The notes beneath the pieces were generated by a model, which saw only the letters and a program-made list of their open reading frames with translations, was not told the DNA's origin and made no database searches. Positions 17,229-24,510 of a stretch of 37,017 nucleotides of DNA are shown in pieces (position 1 is the stretch's first letter; each line of letters begins with the position of its first letter). The translations under genes were made by a program, and so were the position numbers. The DNA comes from Nitriliruptoraceae bacterium (GTDB lineage Bacteria > Actinomycetota > Nitriliruptoria > Nitriliruptorales > Nitriliruptoraceae): positions 1 through 37,017 of the forward strand of contig SLLJ01000360.1 in assembly GCA_007134165.1 (NCBI GenBank), given 5' to 3'.

Positions 17229-19208
17229 TCAGGGCAGGTCCCAGCAGGTGCCGGACTCGGCGATGACGGAGTGGTCGGGGTTGGCCACCAGCACGCACAG
17301 CTGCTCGGCTCCGGCGGGGCGGTCCCCCACTCCGTACCCGGTGAACGGACTGCCCTCCCCGTACACGAACCAGGGCCCCGATCCCGGCACACCGGCCTGT
17401 TCGGCGGGGATGGTGTCGAAGAAGAAGTGCACGTGCATTCCCGGCAGGGCGGGGTCGAACTCGTAGGTGGTGAAGTCGACCACGTAGGTATCGCCATCCA
17501 GCGCGATCTGGTCGATGGTCGCGAAGTCCACACCGGGTGGTACGACGAACTCCGGTTCCGGCTCGGGCTCGGGTTCCGGCTCGGGCTCGGGTTCCGGCTC
17601 GGGCTCGGGTTCCGGCTCGGGCTCGGGTTCCGGCTCGGGTTCCGGCTCGGGCTCGGGTTCCGGCTCGGGCTCCACCGACTGCTCGATCGCCGCGACGGGC
17701 TCGGCCGAATCTTCGTCGCCACCTCCGCCGAACACCAGCCAGCCACCACCGAGCAGCACCACGGCTGCGGCGATCCCTCCAGCCACCGGCACCCATCGCG
17801 GGCGCCCTGAGGCCGGTTCGGGTTGCGAGGGCGGGTCACCCGGGCCACCGGCCCCAGCGCCCTGCCGGTCCCACGGCGCGGTTGCCTCCAGGGCGGGGGG
17901 GGAAGCGGGCGACGCCGCATCGGTCGGTGTGGGCGTAGCCGGAAGCATGGCATCGGAGCCGGTCGCAACCGGGCCGGCGGGGACCGGCGGAAGGTCGGGC
18001 TCCGATCTCCGTGGCGGCACGGGGGCGACCACCACCGGCGGAGCCGTCGGCGAGGGAGAGGACGACTCCGGCGCGGCCGCCGGCGCCGCCACCGCGACCG
18101 GTACCTCCTCGGGGGAGGTCTCGGCCGTTCGTGTGGCCTGCAGCGCGGCTGCGTGCCCCGCCCCGAGCGCGATCGCGTGTTTGGGGTGCGCATCGACCGC
18201 GATTGGCCGGCCGAAGGCATCCGACACAAGCTCGGCGACCAGGGGGATGCGAGAGGAGCCGCCTACCAGCAGCACCGCGGAGATTTCGTCGGGACCGACC
18301 TTCGCGGTACCCAGGGCCCGGCGCATCGCCGCGACCGTCTCGGTGAGGGGCGGCCGGATGAGCTGCTCGAACTCGCCGCGAGTCAGACGGACCTCCGTCT
18401 GCACGGACGGTAGCAGCACCGGAATGGAGGCCTCGGTGTCGGTGGACAGCGCCTCCTTGGTCTCCACGCACTCCTGACGCAACCGCGCGAGCGAGCTGAT
18501 CGTGGTCGGGTCGTCGAGATCGAGCCCGTCCAGCGCGCCGGCCAGTGCTCGGCGCACGTGGGCGAGGACCGCCTCGTCGAGGTCGATGCCCCCGAGCCGT
18601 TCGATGCCCTCGGGTTCGCCGAGGATGTCGAAACCGTCGACGGTCTTGCGCAGCACCGCCGCGTCGAAGGTTCCACCCCCCAGGTCGTAGACCGCGATCA
18701 ACGCCCCGACCTCCACCCGCTCGTTGGCGGCATACGAGATCGCCGCCGCCTGCGGCTCGGTGAGCGTGACCGCCGCCGGCAGGTCTGCCATCCGGATCGC
18801 CTGACGGAGCAGGTCCTGCTTGTAGGGACCCCAGTTCGCCGGGTGGGTCACCGCGATCTGGCCGGCTGGGCCGCCCTCGAGCTCGGCGACCTTGTCAACG
18901 ACCCACCGCAGCAGCTTGGAGGTGAGCGCCTCGGCGGAGTACGGCGAACCACCGAGCAGTAGTGGCGTAGGATCGCCCACCCGCCGCTTGAACTCACGGG
19001 CGATGCGTCCGGGCTCGGTCGCCGCGCGGCGCTGTGCGGTCTCCCCCGTCAGGATGGTCTCGTCTGGCCGCAGGTAGATCACCGACGGGATCGCTGCGGA
19101 GCGATTGCCCAGCCCGACGACCTCCACACGGTCGCCGCGGGCGATGGCTGCTGCCGTGTAGGTGGTGCCCAGGTCGATGCCGAGGTGGTAGGCGCCGTTG
19201 CTGGTCAT
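17229..19208 (-). CDS. Membrane-anchored Hsp70/DnaK-like protein: Hsp70 nucleotide-binding domain, Pro/Ala-rich linker, single TM, (EP)n spacer, extracytoplasmic C-terminal domain
   Basis: [16 protein letters not shown] (phosphate 1), [16 protein letters not shown] (phosphate 2), [18 protein letters not shown] (adenosine). Then [27 protein letters not shown] (TM), (EP)~20, and [107 protein letters not shown]. Start 19208 preceded by GAGGA; 19220 is an alternative. Confidence 0.92.
   Translation of the reverse strand: MTSNGAYHLGIDLGTTYTAAAIARGDRVEVVGLGNRSAAIPSVIYLRPDETILTGETAQRRAATEPGRIAREFKRRVGDPTPLLLGGSPYSAEALTSKLLRWVVDKVAELEGGPAGQIAVTHPANWGPYKQDLLRQAIRMADLPAAVTLTEPQAAAISYAANERVEVGALIAVYDLGGGTFDAAVLRKTVDGFDILGEPEGIERLGGIDLDEAVLAHVRRALAGALDGLDLDDPTTISSLARLRQECVETKEALSTDTEASIPVLLPSVQTEVRLTRGEFEQLIRPPLTETVAAMRRALGTAKVGPDEISAVLLVGGSSRIPLVAELVSDAFGRPIAVDAHPKHAIALGAGHAAALQATRTAETSPEEVPVAVAAPAAAPESSSPSPTAPPVVVAPVPPRRSEPDLPPVPAGPVATGSDAMLPATPTPTDAASPASPPALEATAPWDRQGAGAGGPGDPPSQPEPASGRPRWVPVAGGIAAAVVLLGGGWLVFGGGGDEDSAEPVAAIEQSVEPEPEPEPEPEPEPEPEPEPEPEPEPEPEPEPEPEPEPEPEFVVPPGVDFATIDQIALDGDTYVVDFTTYEFDPALPGMHVHFFFDTIPAEQAGVPGSGPWFVYGEGSPFTGYGVGDRPAGAEQLCVLVANPDHSVIAESGTCWDLP
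17551..17673 (-). repeat. 18-bp-type tandem repeat encoding the (Glu-Pro)n spacer of the Hsp70-like protein
   Basis: Repeated ggctcgggctcgggttcc units on the + strand, encoding EPEPEP on the coding strand. Confidence 0.95.
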
Positions 19209-19231
19209 TTGAGTCCTCATCCTGGAATCGT

Positions 19232-19255
19232 GGGACGCGAGACGGGTCGCGTCCC
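19232..19255. promoter_or_regulatory. Inverted repeat (9-bp arms, 6-nt loop) in the Hsp70-like gene leader / divergent promoter region
   Basis: gggacgcga-gacggg-tcgcgtccc. Confidence 0.45.
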
Positions 19256-19360
19256 GTGCTCAGCGGACAGCCTGTCGCATGCCCCGTCTCACCGCCTCCC
19301 CGACCCGGACGCACCAGCCCCCTATCCGTCCCCTATGCCTCCCCCGACGCCTCCCCCCTG

Positions 19361-19389
19361 CCGATCCCCGGGATCGGGGGGGAATCCCC
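19361..19389. promoter_or_regulatory. Two adjacent short palindromes in the divergent Hsp70/iniB-like promoter region (operator candidates)
   Basis: ccgatccc-c-gggatcgg (19361-19377) followed by gggga-a-tcccc (19379-19389). Confidence 0.4.
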
Positions 19390-19395
19390 GACGCG

Positions 19396-19420
19396 GGAAC
19401 CGCCGGCCGTTCGTAGCGTG
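19396..19420 (+). promoter_or_regulatory. Candidate ECF-sigma-type promoter for the iniB-like gene
   Basis: GGAAC (19396-19400), 16-nt spacer, CGTG (19417-19420); resembles GGAAC-N16/17-CGT(T) ECF promoters; about 45 bp upstream of ATG 19464. Confidence 0.3.
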
Positions 19421-19463
19421 ACCTCCATCGATGACCGACCACCTCGCACCAGGAGCGCGAACG

Positions 19464-21053
19464 ATGGCCAACCAGATGCTCATGACTCTCCACGAGTTGC
19501 TGCTGAAGCTGTTCACCGACCCCTCGTACCAGGCGGAGCACGAGGACGTCGAGCAACTGCTCGTCGACCACGGCCACGGTGACGTCTCGCCGGGCGAACT
19601 CAAGCAGGCCATGGCCCTCGTCGCCGACGACCTGCCCCCGGTACAGGCCCAGCAGCTCACCAGCTACCTGCAGTCGAGCTCGGGCGCGACCGGTACGAGC
19701 ACCTTCAACATCAACCAGGGCGGCGGCGCTGCCGGCACCGCGACCGCTGCAACCGGCGGCATGAACACCCCACCTTCGACGGCCGGCGGCAGCACAACCG
19801 GGGACGGCGGTAGCGGCGGCGCAGGCAGCTCCGCCACGGGGAGCGGGTCCGGCGCCAGTGCCGGCGCCAGTGCCGGCGCCAGTGCCGGCGGCGGTAGCGC
19901 GGCTACCGGGGCTGTTGCCGCGACGCCACCCCCACCACCGCCCGCCGTTGCGAACGAAGCGCCCATCGAGACGGTCGTTCGCGAGATCAACCACATCACC
20001 AACAACATCACCAATATCTCTGAGACCAACGTCACGAACATCGACGACCGTGACACCATTCTCGACAACTCCGTGAGCCAGTCCATCGTGGCCGGCGGCA
20101 ACGTCGACCTCGATCAGGACATCACCAACAACACCGCCTCCGGTGACGGGGCCGTCGCCGGCGCCGAGGGCAACGTCAACACCGGGGAGAACAGCGGCAT
20201 CGTCGGCGATGCGTCCGGTGCGCGGGTGACCAACCTCGACGGCGACGGCAACACGGTCATCAGTGACGTCGGCGAGGAGGCCAACGTCGTCACCGGCGAG
20301 GTCGGGCAGTTCGTCGGCGGCAGCGTCAGCGACTCGAACCTCATCGGCGGCGACAACCAGGGCGTTGCCATCGCCGATCCGGGCAACGTCGAGGGCGTGA
20401 TCGTCGGCGACGGCAACACCTCGATCGGCGACGTTGGAGGCAACGTCAACCTCGGAGGTGAGCAGGTCAACGTCCAGGACAGCGAGGGCGTGAACCTCGG
20501 CGGCGAGCAGGTCAACATCCGGGACACCGGCGACGTCGCGCTCGGCGACGGCAACGTCCAGGGCAGCGAGGGCACGATCATCGGCGACGGCAACGTCCAG
20601 GACAGCGAGGCGGTGAACTTCGGTGACGGCGAGCAGAACATCGCCGCCGACGGAGTCATCAACACCGGCTCGGGCGACGTCATCCAGGCCCAGGATGCGG
20701 CGGTCAACACCGGTGCGTTCGGTGAGGCCGCTAACGCCAGCCTTGGCGGGTTCGGCGAAGGCGCCGCAGACGGCGACGGCGCGAGCATCGCCCAGGTCAA
20801 CGTCGGTAGCGGCTCGGCTGACGCAGCGATCGATCAGTCGACCAGCATCGACCAGCAGGCCACCGTCAACCAGACCCAGAACGTGGCGGTCGACGGGGGC
20901 GGCGGCGGGGACGCGTTCGGCGAGGCCGACCAGGGCGTCGGCTTGGACATGGACGGTGGCGGCGACCATTCCTCGATCGGGATCGAGTCCGACCAGGTGG
21001 CCTCGGCGGAGCAAGAGGCGCCCGACCCGGTCGATGACATGGTCATGGACTGA
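19464..21053 (+). CDS. IniB N-terminal-domain-type protein with long Gly/Asn/Asp-rich repeat region
   Basis: MANQMLMTLHELLLKLFTDPSYQAEHEDVEQLLVDHGHGDVSPGELKQAMALVADDL..., followed by low-complexity G/A/S region and NNITNISETNVTNIDDRDTILDNSVSQSIVAGGNVDLDQDITNNTASGDGAVAGAEGNVNTGENSGIVGDASG... AGGAGCG RBS. Directly upstream of two dynamin-like genes, as in iniBAC. Confidence 0.8.
   Translation: MANQMLMTLHELLLKLFTDPSYQAEHEDVEQLLVDHGHGDVSPGELKQAMALVADDLPPVQAQQLTSYLQSSSGATGTSTFNINQGGGAAGTATAATGGMNTPPSTAGGSTTGDGGSGGAGSSATGSGSGASAGASAGASAGGGSAATGAVAATPPPPPPAVANEAPIETVVREINHITNNITNISETNVTNIDDRDTILDNSVSQSIVAGGNVDLDQDITNNTASGDGAVAGAEGNVNTGENSGIVGDASGARVTNLDGDGNTVISDVGEEANVVTGEVGQFVGGSVSDSNLIGGDNQGVAIADPGNVEGVIVGDGNTSIGDVGGNVNLGGEQVNVQDSEGVNLGGEQVNIRDTGDVALGDGNVQGSEGTIIGDGNVQDSEAVNFGDGEQNIAADGVINTGSGDVIQAQDAAVNTGAFGEAANASLGGFGEGAADGDGASIAQVNVGSGSADAAIDQSTSIDQQATVNQTQNVAVDGGGGGDAFGEADQGVGLDMDGGGDHSSIGIESDQVASAEQEAPDPVDDMVMD
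19849..19884 (+). repeat. Three perfect 12-bp tandem repeats ccggcgccagtg (encode a SAGA-type low-complexity tract)
   Basis: Read directly. Confidence 0.95.
20449..20640 (+). repeat. Imperfect in-frame repeats in the iniB-like gene (45-nt and 39-nt periods)
   Basis: NLGGEQVNVQDSEGV / NLGGEQVNIRDTGDV (15 aa period); LGDGNVQGSEGTI / IGDGNVQDSEAVN (13 aa period), with matching DNA repeats. Confidence 0.85.
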
Positions 21054-21124
21054 GACGGGCCCGGTCCGGCGGCGGCCACCGTCGCCGTCGTCGGACCCTC
21101 GGCCATGAGCAGGAGGAAGGACCC

Positions 21125-22990
21125 GTGGGCGCAACGACCACGCCGAGCATCGCCGCGGCAACGCGACCGGGCGGTTCGGTCGAACGCGCAGCCCTCGACA
21201 CGTTGAGCCTTGCGATCCAGGCGAGTGACGCCTACGGGCGCAATGACCTCACCCAGCGCCTGCGGCAGGTCGAACAGCGGCTGACCGATCCGCACGTGCG
21301 GGTCCTGGTCGTCGGGGAGTTCAAGCAGGGCAAGAGTTCGCTGGTCAACGGTCTGGTCAACGCCCGGGTCTGCCCGGTCGACGACGACGTGGCCACCTCG
21401 GTGCCCACGGCGGTGGGCTACGCAGAGCAGCCCACCGCCGTGGCCGTCCGTGCCCCCCAGCAGCCCGACGAGTCGCCGGTGCGCGAGCAGGTCGACATCG
21501 ACGACATCGCCGAGCACGTTTCCGAGCTCGGTAACCCCGGCAACGAGCAGCGCCTGTGGGCTTTCGAGGTCGGCATCCCTCGCGACCTGCTGCGAGGTGG
21601 GCTGGTCCTGGTCGACACGCCCGGGGTGGGAGGCCTCGGCTCGGCGCACAGCGCCACCACCATCGGCGCGCTGCCCTCGGCAGACGCGGTCGTCCTGGTA
21701 AGCGACGCCTCGCAGGAGTTCACGGAGCCCGAACTCGCCTTTCTCGATCTCGCCCGCGAGCTCACCCCGACCGTGGTCTGTGTGCTCACCAAGACCGACT
21801 TCTACCCGCAGTGGCGAACGATCGTCGATCTCGACCGGGGGCATCTCGCGTCCCGGGGGATCGACGCGCCGGTGCTGCCGAGCTCCGCGACCTTGCGTCG
21901 ACTGGCGCTGGACCGCGGTGACCGAGAGCTCAACCGCGAGTCGGGCTACCCCGCACTGGTCGCCACACTGCGCGACGGAGTGCTCGCCGACGTCGCCCGC
22001 CTCGCCCGCAGCAGCGTCGCCCACAACGTCGCCGCGGTGACCGAGCAACTCGTCCAGCCGTTCGAAGCCGCCCGACGCCTGTACGCCGATCCCTCCCAGG
22101 CCGCCGAGTTGCTCGCCGAACTCGAAGCCGCCCGCGACCGAGCCAACGCGCTGCGCAACCAGGCCGCCCGCTGGCAGCAGACGCTTGGAGACGGCTTCTC
22201 CGACCTCGCCGCCGACGCCGACCACGAGCTGCGGTCGCGTACCCGCCGGCTGGCCAAGCAGGCCGAGGACGGGATCGCGGAGGTCGACCCCGGGGAGGTG
22301 TGGGAGCAGATCGAGCAGTGGCTGTACCGGGCGGTGACCGAGGAGATCGCCGCGCACTACGCGATGGTCACCTCCCGGGCCCGCGAGCTCTCCGCCGAGG
22401 TCGCCACCCACTTCGCCGATCAGCAGGGGACGAACGCAGCCGTCGACCTGACCGCCCCCATCGAGGTCCTGCGTCAGATCGATCCGGCCGCCCGGGTCGA
22501 GGCCGACGACACGGGAACGGGCGGCAAGGCACTGACCGCGATGCGCGGCTCCTACGGTGGGGTGATGATGGTCGGGATGCTCGGAGGCGTGGTTGGGTTG
22601 GGCATGATCAACCCGATCTCGCTGGGGTTCGGGGCCATGCTCGGGCGCAAGGCACTGAAAGACGAGCGGGAGCGCGCCCTGAACCAGCGTCGTGCGCAGG
22701 CCCGGCAGGCCTGCCGCGGGTACATCGACGAGGTCAGCTTCGTGGTCGGCAAGGACGCCCGCGACACGCTGCGCCGCCTGCAACGCACGCTGCGCGACAC
22801 CTTCACCACCCGGGCCGAGGAACTGCAGCGCTCCACGGCCGGTGCGGTCGAGGCCGCCCAGCAGGCGCTGCGCTCCCACGAGTCCGAGCATCAGGCCAAG
22901 CTGCGGGATATCGACGCCGAACTCGCCCGCCTGCGCGACCTCGCAGCCCGTGCTCAGCGGCTGACCGCGAGCGCGGGAGCCGCACGATGA
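21125..22990 (+). CDS. Dynamin-like GTPase (IniA-like) with internal hydrophobic paddle-like segment
   Basis: VLVVGEFKQGKSSLVNGLVNARVCPVDDDVATSVPTAV (P-loop/switch), LVLVDTPGVGGLGS (G3), CVLTKTDF (G4), GGVMMVGMLGGVVGLGMINPISLGFGAMLGRKALKDERERAL. GTG 21125 with AGGAGG. Confidence 0.92.
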   Translation: MGATTTPSIAAATRPGGSVERAALDTLSLAIQASDAYGRNDLTQRLRQVEQRLTDPHVRVLVVGEFKQGKSSLVNGLVNARVCPVDDDVATSVPTAVGYAEQPTAVAVRAPQQPDESPVREQVDIDDIAEHVSELGNPGNEQRLWAFEVGIPRDLLRGGLVLVDTPGVGGLGSAHSATTIGALPSADAVVLVSDASQEFTEPELAFLDLARELTPTVVCVLTKTDFYPQWRTIVDLDRGHLASRGIDAPVLPSSATLRRLALDRGDRELNRESGYPALVATLRDGVLADVARLARSSVAHNVAAVTEQLVQPFEAARRLYADPSQAAELLAELEAARDRANALRNQAARWQQTLGDGFSDLAADADHELRSRTRRLAKQAEDGIAEVDPGEVWEQIEQWLYRAVTEEIAAHYAMVTSRARELSAEVATHFADQQGTNAAVDLTAPIEVLRQIDPAARVEADDTGTGGKALTAMRGSYGGVMMVGMLGGVVGLGMINPISLGFGAMLGRKALKDERERALNQRRAQARQACRGYIDEVSFVVGKDARDTLRRLQRTLRDTFTTRAEELQRSTAGAVEAAQQALRSHESEHQAKLRDIDAELARLRDLAARAQRLTASAGAAR

Positions 22991-24510
22991 GCGCAGCCTC
23001 AGGGGCCCGGACGGGCAGCGGCGTGCACACCCAGGTGGCGGCCCTGCTGGACCGGGCCGCGGAACGCTACCGCGACACCACCGCCGGCGAACACCTGACC
23101 GACGTTCGTGCGCGGTTGTCCGCGCCGCTTCGGGTAGCGATCGCCGGCAAGGTCAAGGCCGGCAAGTCGACCCTGCTCAATGCCCTGGTCGGCGAGCAAC
23201 TCGCCCCGACCGACGCCGGCGAGTGCACTCGCATCGTCACCTGGTACCAGGACGGACTGACCTACCGGGTCACCGTGCAGCCGCACGACGGTCCGTCAGC
23301 ACAGGTCCCCTTCCGCCGTGAGGACGGCCACCTCGACATCCGGCTCGGGGAGCACCGACCCGAGGACCTCGAGCGGATGGTCGTGGAGTGGCCGTCGGCC
23401 ACGCTGCGGGCGATGACGCTGATCGACACCCCGGGGATCGCCTCACTGTCGAGCGACGTCTCGGCCCGGACCACCGCGTTCCTCGCACCAGAGGACCGAC
23501 CGGCCGAGGCCGACGCGGTCTGTTACCTCATGCGCCATCTGCACGCCACCGACGTGCGTTTCCTCGAGGGTTTCCACGACGACGAGGCGGCCTCGGCCAC
23601 GCCCATGAACGCAATCGCGGTGCTGTCGCGGGCCGACGAGATCGGCGTCGGTCGGATCGACGCCATGCAGACGGTGCAGCGCATCGCCGCCCGGTACCGT
23701 CGTGACCGCCAGGTACGCAGCCTGTGCCAGACGGTGCTGCCGGTCGCCGGGCTGCTGGCCGAAGCCGGCACGACCCTCCGGCAGGACGAACACGAGGCAA
23801 TCACCCGGCTGGCGGCCCTCGATCGTCAGCGATCCAACGACTTGCTGCTCTCCGCCGACCGCTTCGTCGCTCCAGGTGATGACCTTGGTCTGGATGAGGG
23901 GGTCCGCCGGGAACTGCTCGACCGACTCGGTTTGTTCGGAGTGCGGCTGGGCATCGCTCTGGTGCGCGCCGGCAGCGTGCGCAGTGCAACCGAGCTGGCA
24001 GGCGCCTACGTCCAGCACTCCGGGATCAGCGAGCTGCGTGCGGCGCTGACCACGCAGTTCCGAGACCGTGCTGAACTCCTCAAGGCCCGCACCGGTCTGA
24101 CCGCCCTCGAACAGGTCCTCCGGCAGCACCCGACCTCCGCCGCCGAGGACCTCGCCGCCGAGGCCGAACGCATCCGCGCCAGCACGCACGAGTTCGTCGA
24201 GGCCCGGCTGCTCAACGCTCTGCGGGCTGGCAACCTGCCGCTCCCCGACACCGATGTCGAAGAGGCCGAGCGGCTGCTGGGGGGACAGGGCAGTGCCCCC
24301 GCAGCCCGGCTCGACCTCCCGGCCGGCAGTCCCGCCGAGCAGTTCGTGCAGGCCGCCTCCGCGGCGGTGCAGCGCTGGCAGCGTCGGGCCGAACACCCGC
24401 TCAGCAGTCCGGACGCCACCGAGGCCGCCCGCCAGGTGGTGCGTAGCTGCGAGGGGATCCTGGCCGACCTGACTCAGGCACCCTCGGGCTCGCCACCCAC
24501 GGGTCGGTGA
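22987..24510 (+). CDS. Second dynamin-like GTPase (IniC-like)
   Basis: VAIAGKVKAGKSTLLNALVGEQLAPTDAGECTRIVTWY, MTLIDTPGIASLSS, AVLSRADE. ATGA overlap with the preceding GTPase. Confidence 0.92.
   Translation: MSAASGARTGSGVHTQVAALLDRAAERYRDTTAGEHLTDVRARLSAPLRVAIAGKVKAGKSTLLNALVGEQLAPTDAGECTRIVTWYQDGLTYRVTVQPHDGPSAQVPFRREDGHLDIRLGEHRPEDLERMVVEWPSATLRAMTLIDTPGIASLSSDVSARTTAFLAPEDRPAEADAVCYLMRHLHATDVRFLEGFHDDEAASATPMNAIAVLSRADEIGVGRIDAMQTVQRIAARYRRDRQVRSLCQTVLPVAGLLAEAGTTLRQDEHEAITRLAALDRQRSNDLLLSADRFVAPGDDLGLDEGVRRELLDRLGLFGVRLGIALVRAGSVRSATELAGAYVQHSGISELRAALTTQFRDRAELLKARTGLTALEQVLRQHPTSAAEDLAAEAERIRASTHEFVEARLLNALRAGNLPLPDTDVEEAERLLGGQGSAPAARLDLPAGSPAEQFVQAASAAVQRWQRRAEHPLSSPDATEAARQVVRSCEGILADLTQAPSGSPPTGR

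Noticed and set aside
14475-17810. 1111-aa plus-strand ORF ending in [16 protein letters not shown] repeats
   Set aside because: Shifted or antisense frame across the SARP, acidic-protein and Hsp70 genes; the repeats are the shadow of the (EP)n minisatellite.
17515-18477. GSGSGSGS-repeat protein on the plus strand
   Set aside because: Antisense reading of the Glu-Pro repeat in the well-supported Hsp70 gene.
19201-19225. HspR/HAIR-like half-site (ACTCAAA) upstream of the Hsp70 gene
   Set aside because: Only one imperfect half-site and no paired inverted copy at the required spacing.
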